A stretch of DNA of 53,945 bases, taken from contig JAFQES010000029.1 of the NCBI GenBank assembly GCA_017398945.1, positions 1-53,945 on the forward strand, in the 5' to 3' direction. The notes under the pieces were generated by a model. It saw nothing but the letters and a program-made list of their open reading frames with translations, made no database searches and was not told where the DNA came from. Made by a program: the position numbers and the translations under genes. This stretch comes from Bacilli bacterium (GTDB lineage: Bacteria > Bacillota_I > Bacilli_A > RF39 > UBA660). Position 1 is the stretch's first letter. Every line of letters begins with the position of its first letter. Positions 43,854 through 53,493 of this stretch are shown here, piece by piece.

Positions 43854-45960
43854 AACTTGATTGTAAATTCTTTTTTAAATATTTATTAATATTTTTTAAT
43901 CCTTGTTTTTCTAACTCTAACTCATTAATTATTTTTTCATGCTCTTCTTTTGAAACATTGTTATTCTCTAAAAGATGGATGCATTCGCTTTTACTAATTT
44001 TATTAAATTTAATAACAGCATCAAAATGAGACGATAATTCTTTATTAGAAATATGTTCTAAAGATTCTTTATTAAATCCTAATGATAATTTAGATTCTTC
44101 TTTTGTTGTAGCGATTATTAAAGTTTTATTAAAATTTATTATTTCTCCTTTAGCATCCGTTATGAAACTATCATCTAATATTTTAAATATTAGATTTAAT
44201 ACTTCAGAGGATGCATATTCGATATTATCAAACAGAATAACACTATACGGATAATCTTTTATTTGTTTTAAAACATAATTATCATTATAACCAATATAAC
44301 CTGCTGATACACCAATTAGTTTACTTAGCGACGTCTCTTTTTGATATTCTTTTAAATCAACTATTAAAATTTTAGTATTTGGATTATAAAGGTTAGCTAA
44401 TTGTTTGGCACAGTAGGTTTTACCTACCCCACTAGGCCCGTAAATCAATAAACTTTTTTTAGTATCAATATTTTCTATTTTATCTTTAATATGAAAAATT
44501 ATTTTTTCTAAAGATTCATTTTGACCAAATATTTTATTTTTTAATTTCATTTCTAAATTACTTAAATCAGTCAAAACAGGCATTTTTGTTTTATTGGCAA
44601 TCACCTTTAAAATATCTTCCTCGCTTATTGTTATATTATTTTTACTACTTATTTTATTATTTAATTTTAATTCTTCATTACAATAAAAAGATGCCTTTTC
44701 AAAGTTACCTTCTTTAATACATTTAGTTTTTAAATCATTTAATGTTTGTTTATTCAATAAATGGTTACTTAAATCATCTTTATTTTTAATATTTTGTTTT
44801 AATTTCACATGAGAACAGATTGTATCTAACAGTTCAATTGATTTATCTGGATTACTTTTATTAGATAAATAGCGATCTGCTAATTCTACTATTTTGTCTA
44901 AAATAGGATCAGTCAAAGTAATATTATGAAAGTTTTCATACTCATTTTTAATTCCTTTTAATAAATCTTTAGTTTCTTCTAAACTTGGTTCTTCGATTAA
45001 AATTTTTTCAAAGCGTCTTTCTAAAGCTTTATCCTTGGTTAGATATTTATCATATTCATGGGTAGTTGTAGCACCAATTATTTTTAAATCCCCTCTTGCT
45101 AAATAGGGTTTTAAAATGTCACTAGCACTTATAGCACCTTCTGATCCACCAGCATTTAACATGGTATGAATTTCATCAATAAACAAAATAATATTCTTAT
45201 TATCAACAACTTCCTCAATTATCTTAGTTAAACGCTCTTCAAATTCACCACGATACTTAGTTCCAGCAACCAATGACCCCATTTCTAACATAACAATTAC
45301 TTTATCTTGCAATTCTAAACATAATTCTTTGTTATTTATTAATCTGGCTAACTCTTCAACAATAGCTGTTTTGCCTACTCCTGCTTTTCCAACTAAGATT
45401 GGATTGTTTTTTTTCTTACGAAGTAATACTTCCGTAATTTGTTCAATTTCTTTTTCTCTGCCAATAATATTTTCATCCATACTAATTGTTTCATTTAAAT
45501 TACAACCTATTTCCATTATTTTTAGATGCCCAGGATCTTTTTTAGTATCTTTTAAATCTTTATGAAGTTTTTCAACATCGACACCTAAACCAATTAATAA
45601 ACGAAAAGCAATTCCTTCAGCTTCTTCGATTAAAGCTAAAAGTAAATCTTTGCAGGTTACATTTTGTTTTTTTTGTTCATTTTTATCTTCTAAAGCATTA
45701 GCAATTATTCTTTTTAATAATGGTGTGTATAAATTTATTTCCATATTCTTAGTGCATTTACCTACAACATCAATTAATTCTTCTTTGAATATTTCATATG
45801 TTATATCATACTTTTTTAAAATATTAATACATGTTTTGTCATATTTTAAAATGCTTAATAATAAATGTTCACTACCAACATAAGGATGTCTTAGATTATA
45901 TCTTTCTTCTTCGGCTTTCTTTAATACTTTACTTACTTCTAATCCAAAATTAAAAAACAT
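43852..45960 (-). CDS. clpC: ClpC-type AAA+ unfoldase with shortened, degenerate second ATPase domain
   Basis: 702 residues against about 810. Two Clp_N repeats (1-140). The first AAA domain is intact: GKAGVGKTAIVEELA, ILFIDEIHTML, GATTTHEY, ERRFEKI. A UVR-type segment follows (FEKASFYCNEELKLNN). The second AAA domain keeps Walker A (GPSGVGKTYCAKQL), but Walker B reads ILFDNIEYAS (Glu replaced by Asn), sensor 1 reads IIATTKEES, the arginine-finger INRID region is lost and the C-terminal small domain is absent. A LGF tripeptide in the place of the ClpP-docking loop remains. It should use domain 1 for ATP hydrolysis. GAGG before ATG. Confidence 0.88.
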   Translation of the reverse strand: MFFNFGLEVSKVLKKAEEERYNLRHPYVGSEHLLLSILKYDKTCINILKKYDITYEIFKEELIDVVGKCTKNMEINLYTPLLKRIIANALEDKNEQKKQNVTCKDLLLALIEEAEGIAFRLLIGLGVDVEKLHKDLKDTKKDPGHLKIMEIGCNLNETISMDENIIGREKEIEQITEVLLRKKKNNPILVGKAGVGKTAIVEELARLINNKELCLELQDKVIVMLEMGSLVAGTKYRGEFEERLTKIIEEVVDNKNIILFIDEIHTMLNAGGSEGAISASDILKPYLARGDLKIIGATTTHEYDKYLTKDKALERRFEKILIEEPSLEETKDLLKGIKNEYENFHNITLTDPILDKIVELADRYLSNKSNPDKSIELLDTICSHVKLKQNIKNKDDLSNHLLNKQTLNDLKTKCIKEGNFEKASFYCNEELKLNNKISSKNNITISEEDILKVIANKTKMPVLTDLSNLEMKLKNKIFGQNESLEKIIFHIKDKIENIDTKKSLLIYGPSGVGKTYCAKQLANLYNPNTKILIVDLKEYQKETSLSKLIGVSAGYIGYNDNYVLKQIKDYPYSVILFDNIEYASSEVLNLIFKILDDSFITDAKGEIINFNKTLIIATTKEESKLSLGFNKESLEHISNKELSSHFDAVIKFNKISKSECIHLLENNNVSKEEHEKIINELELEKQGLKNINKYLKKNLQSS

Positions 45961-46017
45961 AGAATTGTTTCCTCTCTAACAATATTCTATGTTTATCTTG
46001 ATATTTTAATAATTATT

Positions 46018-47655
46018 TTATGCAGATTTTTTCCTAAATTTATTTTTTAATTTATTTAACATTTCTTTACCAAAGACATCGTTGATTATTTTCATCTTAT
46101 AAATAGTAAAGATGTATAAAGCTCCAACTACGATGGAAATAATAGCTACTTTAATTATCATTAAAATTCTACTTGTTTCATTTAATGGTATTAAGTTATT
46201 TAAGCCGAATGTAATTAAAGTTAGCCCAATTAGCGATGGAATAGTTTTCTTGAATATACTTATTGTTTCTTGATATTTAAAACTATAATTTTTCTTTAGA
46301 TATTTAGTTGCTATTGTAATTGAAACAATGTATCCGCAAATACTTGCTAAAATAGCTCCATAGTAAACTGGCATTTTTAACCAATGTAAAATATACATGA
46401 ATATGATATCTAGTACTAAATTAGTAACATATCCAGAAATAGCACTTTTATAAACTACTTTAAAAGCATTCATACTTTGAAGGGTAAAGTTGGTCACCAT
46501 AAATAGATTCAAGAAAATAGCCGAAAAGATATTAAATGTTAGAATATGTCCTCCTATACTATTATATCCATAAAATATTGTCCAAATTGGCATTGCAAGC
46601 ATACTAATACCTAAAACCATTGGCGAACATACTGTTAATACTATTTGTAAAGCTTTATTAAAATGATTATTTAAAAGTTTTTTATCTTTTAATGTGTAAG
46701 CTTCAACAATACTTGGAATTAAACTAGTTGTAAGTCCAGTCCCCAAAGCAGTGACAATCATTAATATTTTCTTACTCCAAGTACTTATAGCAGTTGAAAC
46801 AAATTCAACAGTAGTTGCATCATAGCCAAAGTGATTAGTCATTCTTAAAATTAAGACCATATCTACAAAATCATATATAGCTACTGAAATACTCACTAGA
46901 ATCATTGGAATGGCATACTTAATTATCTTTTTAACTATATCTTTATCTTTTACTTCTTTATCTTCTTTTAACTTTTTGGCTAAACTTAATTCATCTTTAT
47001 TTTTTAAACATTTAACAGCAACATAAATTAGAGAAGCTAGTCCTCCAATACAAGAACTAAATGTTGCAAGACCTACTCCATATTTTATAGGTAACTTAAA
47101 TACTTTAATAAGCAAGAAGCTTCCCAGTAAAATAGTTGCTACTCTTAATACCTGTTCAACAACTTGACTGATACTTGATACCCCAATTATTTTATGTCCT
47201 TGTAAATAACCTCTTAAAATACTTAACAACGGCACTACTAAAATAGAAAATGATACACATCTAATAACAAAGGTAACATCAGAAATAGTATTACCTCCGG
47301 TTAAATCACCTATTATTAACACAGCAATTGGTTTGGCAAAAATAAATAAGACAATAAAACATAATAATGATAATGTTGAAATTAATTTAACTCCTAATTT
47401 AATCGTCCTTACTTTAGCTTCCTCTTTTTTTAAGGCATTAAATTCATTAACAATCTTACTTATTGCATTAGGTATCCCAGCTGTTGATAAATCTAAAAAC
47501 ATAATATAAATATTATAAGCATAAGCATACAAAGCACTTCCCATTGTTCCAACGATAGCATAAAAAGGAATAACATAGATTATCCCTAATATTTTAGTTA
47601 AAACAATTGCAATTGTCGCAATTAAAGTGCCTTCAACAAATCCACTTTTTCTCAT
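46018..47655 (-). CDS. Polysaccharide/lipid II flippase of the MOP superfamily (SpoVB/MurJ-type)
   Basis: 545 residues with about 14 membrane helices. N-terminal IVLTKILGIIYVIPFYAIVG and YAYNIYIMFLDLSTAGIPNAISKIV are typical of the SpoVB/YtgP group that flips undecaprenyl-linked precursors. Overlaps the ATP-grasp gene by four bases, implying a shared pathway in wall or surface polymer assembly. The C terminus is basic (NKLKNKFRKKSA). Whether it is the housekeeping MurJ or a sporulation flippase cannot be told. Confidence 0.9.
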   Translation of the reverse strand: MRKSGFVEGTLIATIAIVLTKILGIIYVIPFYAIVGTMGSALYAYAYNIYIMFLDLSTAGIPNAISKIVNEFNALKKEEAKVRTIKLGVKLISTLSLLCFIVLFIFAKPIAVLIIGDLTGGNTISDVTFVIRCVSFSILVVPLLSILRGYLQGHKIIGVSSISQVVEQVLRVATILLGSFLLIKVFKLPIKYGVGLATFSSCIGGLASLIYVAVKCLKNKDELSLAKKLKEDKEVKDKDIVKKIIKYAIPMILVSISVAIYDFVDMVLILRMTNHFGYDATTVEFVSTAISTWSKKILMIVTALGTGLTTSLIPSIVEAYTLKDKKLLNNHFNKALQIVLTVCSPMVLGISMLAMPIWTIFYGYNSIGGHILTFNIFSAIFLNLFMVTNFTLQSMNAFKVVYKSAISGYVTNLVLDIIFMYILHWLKMPVYYGAILASICGYIVSITIATKYLKKNYSFKYQETISIFKKTIPSLIGLTLITFGLNNLIPLNETSRILMIIKVAIISIVVGALYIFTIYKMKIINDVFGKEMLNKLKNKFRKKSA

Positions 47656-48875
47656 TTGTCTACCTCATTATCCCAAGTAGCATTTTGATAATCTTGGATA
47701 TATCTTCTGCTTACTTTCCAAAGTAATATACTCCTTTTTAAACTTTGATCTTTATTATAAACAACAGGATTTACTCTACTATTCCATAATTTTAATACTT
47801 CTTGTTTAAATTGTTCATTTTTAAGATATTTTTCAGCAATACATTTAGGAACAAATGACAACAACACTTTATCATCATAATACTTAAATTTTCTTTCTTT
47901 ATTAAAGATAACATCATCAACTAATATTTTAACTAAATTACCACCCAAAGCAGAAAGATAATAACTACATCTTCCTTGTCGAGCATTTATTTCTAACACT
48001 TTAAACTTTTTATCACGATAATCATATTTTAAATCAAATTCGGCAAATCCTGTGTATCCGATTTCTTCCATAAAAGATTTTAATTTTTTAATAACTGGTT
48101 TAACATCAATGTTATAAGTGTTATATCCATTAATTAAAATAGCAGCATTCCCAATCATTGTCTTTTTATGTTCTTGTAATCCAATTTGAGCAAAAGTCAT
48201 ATCAGTTACTATTCCATTTTTATTACAATAAACAACACTATCAAATAGATAAGAATCATCCCCAGGAATAAATTCTTGAATTATTAAAGTGTCATCGTAT
48301 CCGCCATTTTTGATATTATCAATAACTTTTAAAGCTTCATTTTCATCATGAACTTTATATATTTTATTTTTTCCTTCAAAACTAATATGATTATATTTAA
48401 CAACATCAGCAGGTTTAATTATAACTGGATATGTTAATCCTTTTATTTTGGGTTTAGATTTACTTGTACATGCATAATAAACGGTATTAGGAATATCAAT
48501 ATTATATTTAGCATACTTTTTATAAAATTTTTCTTTATTAATAAAACTATTTAGAATATTTTTATTCGGATAATTATAGACACAATTTTCTGGTAATTGA
48601 TTATTTACTAAAAAAGCTGCATAAGTTTCATTTGAACTTATAAGTAAGATTTTTTTCTTTTTAAACTCTTTAGCAAATTTATTAATAGCTTTTAAAAAAT
48701 GTTTTTCATCCCAAATTTTATCATTATATATAATGTTAATGATATTAGAATAATGCGTAAAAGCCATCTTGCTATGCGCTAACATATAGGCTTTTTTACC
48801 ATAAGCTTCATGAGCACATCTAGCCATATAATAAGCGTTTATATCACTACCAATTATTAATATTTCAAAGTCCAT
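47652..48875 (-). CDS. ATP-grasp ligase, D-aspartate ligase-like
   Basis: 407 residues from ATG 48875 (MDFEILII; AAGGTGATAAAA upstream; a GTG nine bases earlier is in frame). N-terminal Rossmann part IIGSDINAYYMARCAHEAYG, then ATP-grasp blocks YPVIIKPADVV, IIQEFIPGDDSYL, GYTGFAEFDLKYD and VLEINARQGRC. The GSDINxYxMAR opening resembles the D-aspartate ligases that add the interpeptide bridge to peptidoglycan in enterococci and lactococci; that substrate is inferred. Coupled to a lipid-linked precursor flippase, which supports a wall role. Confidence 0.8.
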   Translation of the reverse strand: MDFEILIIGSDINAYYMARCAHEAYGKKAYMLAHSKMAFTHYSNIINIIYNDKIWDEKHFLKAINKFAKEFKKKKILLISSNETYAAFLVNNQLPENCVYNYPNKNILNSFINKEKFYKKYAKYNIDIPNTVYYACTSKSKPKIKGLTYPVIIKPADVVKYNHISFEGKNKIYKVHDENEALKVIDNIKNGGYDDTLIIQEFIPGDDSYLFDSVVYCNKNGIVTDMTFAQIGLQEHKKTMIGNAAILINGYNTYNIDVKPVIKKLKSFMEEIGYTGFAEFDLKYDYRDKKFKVLEINARQGRCSYYLSALGGNLVKILVDDVIFNKERKFKYYDDKVLLSFVPKCIAEKYLKNEQFKQEVLKLWNSRVNPVVYNKDQSLKRSILLWKVSRRYIQDYQNATWDNEVDK

Positions 48876-48962
48876 TTTTATCACCTTATCTAAAAAGATT
48901 ATATAATGTTTTACTAAATACTGTCAAATTAAATAAAAAGTTATTTTTCCAGCTTTTGCCAC

Positions 48963-48991
48963 TTGTAATATATTTTAATATTTTATATAAT
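48963..48991 (+). promoter_or_regulatory. Promoter of the Y-family polymerase operon
   Basis: TTGTAA (48963-48968), 17-base spacer, TATAAT (48986-48991), with the LexA-type box starting six bases downstream. Confidence 0.7.
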
Positions 48992-48996
48992 TTATA

Positions 48997-49010
48997 CGAA
49001 CAAACGTTTT
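48997..49010 (+). promoter_or_regulatory. LexA (DinR)-type SOS box
   Basis: CGAACAAACGTTTT fits 13 of 14 positions of the Bacillus pattern CGAACRNRYGTTYC. It covers the expected transcription start of the polymerase gene, so LexA binding would repress it until DNA damage. Confidence 0.75.
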
Positions 49011-49022
49011 AAAGGAGGCATT

Positions 49023-50285
49023 ATGGAAAATATATATCCTAATAGAAATATTATTTGTATAGATTTAAAAAGTTTTTTTGCATCATGTGAATGCCTTATT
49101 AGAAACTTGGATCCATTTACTACTCCTTTAGTTGTTGCTAATAAAAATCAAGGTAATGGCGCAATCACTTTAGCTGTAACTCCCTTTTTAAAAAGTAAAG
49201 GAGTTAAATCAAGAGGTCGTTTATATGAAATACCACGTAATGTTAAATACACAATAGTTAATCCCCAAATGAAATTATATATGCAAAAAAGTTGTGAAGT
49301 TGTTAATGTTTATTTGGATTTTGTTGCTGAAGAAGATTTGCATATTTACTCCATTGATGAATGTTTTTTAGATGTTACTAATTATTTAAAAATGTATAAT
49401 AAAACTGATTATGAACTTGCTTTAACTATTTTAAAAACTGTAAAAGAAAAAACAGGACTTACTGCTACTTGTGGAATTGGACCTAATATGTTACTTGCAA
49501 AAGTAGCAATGGATATTGAAGCAAAACATAATGATGATTTTATCGCCAAATGGACTTATGATGATATTCCAAGTAAACTTTGGCCGATTACTCCTCTATC
49601 TAAAATGTGGGGAATTGGACCCAATATGGAAAAGAAATTAAATAAACTTAAAATAAAGACAATTGGAGATTTAGCTACATATGATAGATATATTCTAAAA
49701 GATAAATTTGGAGTCATGGGAACCGAATTATGGAATCATGCTAACGGAATTGATTTAAGTAAAATTAGTGACTGGAAAAATATCAAAAAAGAAGCTTCTT
49801 ATAGTCATAGTCAAGTTTTATTTAAAGATTACTATGGTGAAGATATTGAACTTATCATTTCGGAAATGGTTGATGTAATTTGCGCTCGTCTAAGAAGTAA
49901 TAGTAAACAAGCTATGGCAGTTGGCCTCGGAATAACTTATTCCAAAAATATTGGCGGAGGTTTTTTTCACACTACCAAATTAGATAATCCAACAGATAAT
50001 TCTTTAGAAATAACTAACGTATGTAATTTTCTTTTTGAACGTTATTATACAAATTTACCAATTAGAAAAGTTACTGTTAGTTTAGGCAACTTATGTACCA
50101 AAAACAGTGTTCAATTAGATTTATTTAATTCTGTTAAAGAGATTGAATCACAAAACGAATTAGATGAAGCTATTGATAAAATAAGAGATAAATATGGTAA
50201 AAATACTATTTTAAAAGCTACTAGTTTATTAGAAAATTCAACCATCAAGGATAGAAATAATAAAATTGGAGGACATCAAGCATGA
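49023..50285 (+). CDS. Y-family DNA polymerase (UvrX/YqjW-type, UmuC-like)
   Basis: 420 residues. Error-prone translesion polymerase. Catalytic blocks: IDLKSFFASCECLIRNLDP, VTPFLKSKGVKSRGRLYEIP, YSIDECFLDVTNYL, and HhH part WGIGPNMEKKLNKLKIKTIGDLA. The lack of the DinB finger-style PMxxAxRLCP and presence of KSRGRLYEIP place it with the UvrX/UmuC type of Gram-positives. AGGAGG eight bases before ATG. LexA-type box at the promoter; four-base overlap with the YolD-like gene, a pairing typical of this family. Confidence 0.93.
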   Translation: MENIYPNRNIICIDLKSFFASCECLIRNLDPFTTPLVVANKNQGNGAITLAVTPFLKSKGVKSRGRLYEIPRNVKYTIVNPQMKLYMQKSCEVVNVYLDFVAEEDLHIYSIDECFLDVTNYLKMYNKTDYELALTILKTVKEKTGLTATCGIGPNMLLAKVAMDIEAKHNDDFIAKWTYDDIPSKLWPITPLSKMWGIGPNMEKKLNKLKIKTIGDLATYDRYILKDKFGVMGTELWNHANGIDLSKISDWKNIKKEASYSHSQVLFKDYYGEDIELIISEMVDVICARLRSNSKQAMAVGLGITYSKNIGGGFFHTTKLDNPTDNSLEITNVCNFLFERYYTNLPIRKVTVSLGNLCTKNSVQLDLFNSVKEIESQNELDEAIDKIRDKYGKNTILKATSLLENSTIKDRNNKIGGHQA

Positions 50286-50596
50286 TAGATAGAGGTATAA
50301 TTAAATGGCAACCATTTGATTCTGTTATGTCATCAAATGAAATTAAAAAAATTATTTTATCTGAGAAAGCTAAAGTAAATAAACCTCAGCTAAGTGAAGA
50401 TCAGCAAATTATTATTGAACAAACTTTATTAGAGGCTTGGCATAATAATATAAAATTAACAATAACTTATTTTAAGAATAATAAAATATATAAGTTAGAT
50501 AAAAAAATATTAAAAATAATTTCTATAAATAAAAAAATAATCTTTGAAGACTATTTTTTTATCTATTTTGATCAAATTTTAAAAGTAAGTATTTAA
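50282..50596 (+). CDS. YolD-like protein
   Basis: 104 residues. Opens DRGIIKWQPFDSV, the signature of YolD-like proteins, which sit next to UvrX/UmuC-type polymerases in Firmicutes and their phages and may regulate or assist them. The ATG lies in the overlap with the polymerase stop. The 3' end overlaps the convergent glycosyltransferase gene by four bases. Shares SOS control by operon. Confidence 0.85.
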   Translation: MIDRGIIKWQPFDSVMSSNEIKKIILSEKAKVNKPQLSEDQQIIIEQTLLEAWHNNIKLTITYFKNNKIYKLDKKILKIISINKKIIFEDYFFIYFDQILKVSI

Positions 50597-51669
50597 TTCA
50601 TTTCCTCAATATATTTTAAGTTGGCTTGTAATCTAGACTCATTTGGGGATATTTCTAAAGCTTTATTAATATAATATAAAGCTTTTTCTTTATCATTCTT
50701 TTCATAATAAACTAAACTTAATAAATCATAAGCAGTATGATCAAAAGTAAATACTTCATTTATATATGTTTTCTCATTTATAGGTATTTCTAACGCTTTT
50801 AAAGTTAGCTTTTCTACTTCATCATAGTTTTTTTGAATATATTCCATGATTGCTTTTTCAATTAATGGATCTCGTAAGTGCGGCGCTTCATTAATAGCTT
50901 TGTCAAGCCACATCCGCGCTTCTTCAAAACGATTAAGTCTTTGATAACATCTCGCAATAAAACGCATCGAAGCACTTCTTTCATCTTTCCAAGTTGCTTT
51001 TGGTAAAGATAGATGACGAATTAAAGTATCAATTGCTTCATTATTTCTATTATAATACATGTATTCACGTCCCAGATAATGCATATTCCTGTCATCATCA
51101 GGATCTTCCTTTACTGATAATTCTAAAAGTGGTAAATAACTACTTCTTGATTTAGTCTGATCTGGATAATGATTAATAGTTAATTGGGGGATAGTTAACC
51201 ATTTTTCTTCTTTATCATATGACAAAATCTCATGAACGGGATGAGTCCATTTATAGCCATCTAAAGTATGAATTTTTTCTTGATAAAAACTTACTATTGG
51301 TTTATTATTTTCATCCAAACTCCAATTATAAGTATAGCGAATTCTGGTTACTCCTTCTTGATAATTATCCTCAATTAATTTACGCCACCCTGGAACTAAT
51401 ACTTCGTCTAAATCAGTACAAATACAGATATCAGTATCTTTTGGTAAAAGCTTTAATGATTCATTACGAGCAACATCAAAACGCCATGGACTTACTATTT
51501 TTTGCGAGACATTAACACCTTTTTCTTTTAACTTTTTAACCGTATTATCTGCACTTCCCGTATCTAAAACATATATTTCATCGGCTTCACTCATTGAAGA
51601 TACCCATCTATCAACAAATTTTTCTTCATTTTTAGAAATTGCATATACACATATTTTTAATCTTTTCAT
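50593..51669 (-). CDS. Family 2 glycosyltransferase with C-terminal TPR repeats
   Basis: 358 residues. GT-A domain: CVYAISKNEEKFVDRWV, SEADEIYVLDTGSADNT, and ICTDLDEVLVPGW containing the DxD-type motif. From about residue 195 there are TPR-like helical repeats (IDTLIRHLSLPKATW, RFEEARMWLDKAINEAP, EKALYYINKALEISPNE). The combination is common in surface glycosylation or glycan assembly in Firmicutes. Substrate unknown. Weak upstream signals; stands between the YolD-like gene and the anchored surface protein. Confidence 0.88.
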   Translation of the reverse strand: MKRLKICVYAISKNEEKFVDRWVSSMSEADEIYVLDTGSADNTVKKLKEKGVNVSQKIVSPWRFDVARNESLKLLPKDTDICICTDLDEVLVPGWRKLIEDNYQEGVTRIRYTYNWSLDENNKPIVSFYQEKIHTLDGYKWTHPVHEILSYDKEEKWLTIPQLTINHYPDQTKSRSSYLPLLELSVKEDPDDDRNMHYLGREYMYYNRNNEAIDTLIRHLSLPKATWKDERSASMRFIARCYQRLNRFEEARMWLDKAINEAPHLRDPLIEKAIMEYIQKNYDEVEKLTLKALEIPINEKTYINEVFTFDHTAYDLLSLVYYEKNDKEKALYYINKALEISPNESRLQANLKYIEEMN

Positions 51670-51699
51670 AAATTACCTCATATTAATATATGAAGAAAA

Positions 51700-51731
51700 T
51701 AAAAAAAGGATTATTTTAATTATCCTTTTTT
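51700..51731 (-). terminator. Terminator of the anchored surface protein gene
   Basis: AAAAAAGGAT, ten-base loop, ATCCTTTTTTT on the minus strand, overlapping the TAA stop. Confidence 0.65.
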
Positions 51732-53413
51732 GAAAATTTTATAGCACTTAGTAGTACTCCAAAAGATATTATAGATAAGATTATATAAGTCGAAATATTG
51801 TCTGATGTTTTAGGATTGGTATCTTCATTTTTAATAACTTGTTCTTCTTTTACTTCCTCTTTTGTTATTGTATCAGCTTTAATTTCTTCTTTAGCTTCTA
51901 CAATATAGTAATTACTAAAATGTTTAGTCTCAAATTGCAAGTATTTTTGATTATTATAATCAACAATTTGAACATCATAATATTCAACTTTTTTTAAGTC
52001 TTCTGACATATAAATTACTTTTAAGTTACCATCCCATTCTTCATTCAATGGTATCATAACGTGAGTAACATTATTAAAATCACTTATCACTTTATCTAAT
52101 ATTTTTGAATATAATTTCAAATTATATGAATTAAGATTCTTATAGCCTAGATCATCTAAATGTTTTAATTCTTTTTGACTAACTTCAAATTGTTCAACTA
52201 ATAATTTTGCATCTAATGGAACATTTCCTGATGTGGTTTTTAAAATAATTCCAGTTTTAGAATCACGGGTTGTAATAGTATCGAATTTACTATATTCACT
52301 CACATCTAAAGGGGCAATTCCAATTTCAATTCTTTGATCATTTACATATAATCCATAAGTATACATTGCAACAATATTTTCTGTTTTATCAAGATACTCT
52401 TTATTATCTATCTTAGCATATTCCAAATCTCTATTAGTTCCAACTTTTTTATAATAGTTTTCTATATCAATCTTTAAATAATCTTTAAATAAGTAGCCTA
52501 CATTTCCATTAGCAAACGGAGTTTCAAATTTATCCTTATCATACTCTTCTACTTTTATTTTTACTTCTGGATTACCAATATAGTTATTTAATCTTTCTTC
52601 TAACACTTTAGCATAATCTTCCTTTTTTGTACCAACCGGAACAAAAAACATATTAGCATTTGAATAAGTATTTAAAGTAAAACCATATATAATTCCATCT
52701 TTTTCAACATAAGTAGATCCTTCAGCCATGGAAATATAATTATCTCCACGTCTTGTATCTTCAAATCCAACAAAGAAATTATAGTCAGGGTTTTCTTCTA
52801 CTACTTTTTTTAACTCAGCAAATTCTGATAAAGCCAACTCACTTGAAAATGCTGTTGAAGAATTTGAGGGATAATATAGTAAATGATTTAAATATGCTAC
52901 ATCAGCTACATAAACATCATCTATAATAGTTTTTATAATTTCAAAAGATTCTTTTTTAGTTTGTTCATCTCCATCAACTTGAGTGAAATTTCCATTTAAA
53001 ACAAATTCGACACTTTCTTGTTCTTCAAATAAATAAACTGCTCCGCTACATTCATCTTTTTCAAAGAATTTTGTTACAGTTTTTTCTTGCTCATAGTCAT
53101 AAACTTCGTATTCTTTCCCTTTTCTATGGCACCACATATCAATGGCATCATCTTTTTGAAAAGGTAGTAATTTTTCTAATTCGCTACGAACTAGATTACG
53201 TAAGAACCAGCCATCAAGCTATGTTCCCATTACTTCTTCTGTTCTAGATTCTAAAATCAACTCATAATTTTTTTGCATATCAACAAATTTGAAATCAAAT
53301 TCATATGTAGACAGCAAATCAGCAATTTGCTTTTTTCTTTCACTTTCCGCTGCATTAACATTTGGAATTAGTAAAACAACAACCAAGAAAATAAATAAAA
53401 AATATTTTTTCAT
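51716..53413 (-). pseudogene. Wall/membrane-anchored surface protein interrupted by one in-frame amber codon
   Basis: ATG 53413 starts a signal peptide (MKKYFLFIFLVVVLLIPNVNA) and 64 codons ending in a TAG at 53219-53221. The same frame continues for 500 codons to the TAA at 51716 without another stop. The part just after TAG (LDGWFLRNLVRSELEKLLPF) has no start until an ATG codon 28 positions on, which lacks a ribosome site. So this is one gene of 565 codons with a nonsense codon. The C terminus has NPKTSD, a membrane helix and a KKDN tail, a sortase-like or simple anchor. Middle domains are beta-rich, no family recognised. Either an inactivated gene, a sequence error, or a read-through stop. 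Confidence 0.75.
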
Positions 53414-53438
53414 AAGTCACCTATCTTTCTATACCTAA

Positions 53439-53467
53439 ATTATATAATAATTTGTTTACAGTTACAA
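53439..53467 (-). promoter_or_regulatory. Promoter of the anchored surface protein gene
   Basis: TTGTAA (53462-53467), 17-base spacer, TATAAT (53439-53444) on the minus strand, 26 bases before ATG 53413. Confidence 0.7.
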
Positions 53468-53489
53468 CAAAAAAGAGCTTTCGCTCTTC
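53467..53489 (-). terminator. Terminator of the collagen-like gene
   Basis: AAGAGC-GAAA-GCTCTT then TTTTTTG on the minus strand, a GNRA-capped stem five bases past the TAA at 53494. Confidence 0.85.
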
Positions 53490-53493
53490 TTAA

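Noticed and set aside
50600-51700. Plus-strand 98-codon frame at 51219-51515
   Set aside because: Shadow of the glycosyltransferase gene; no ribosome site, no protein-like features.
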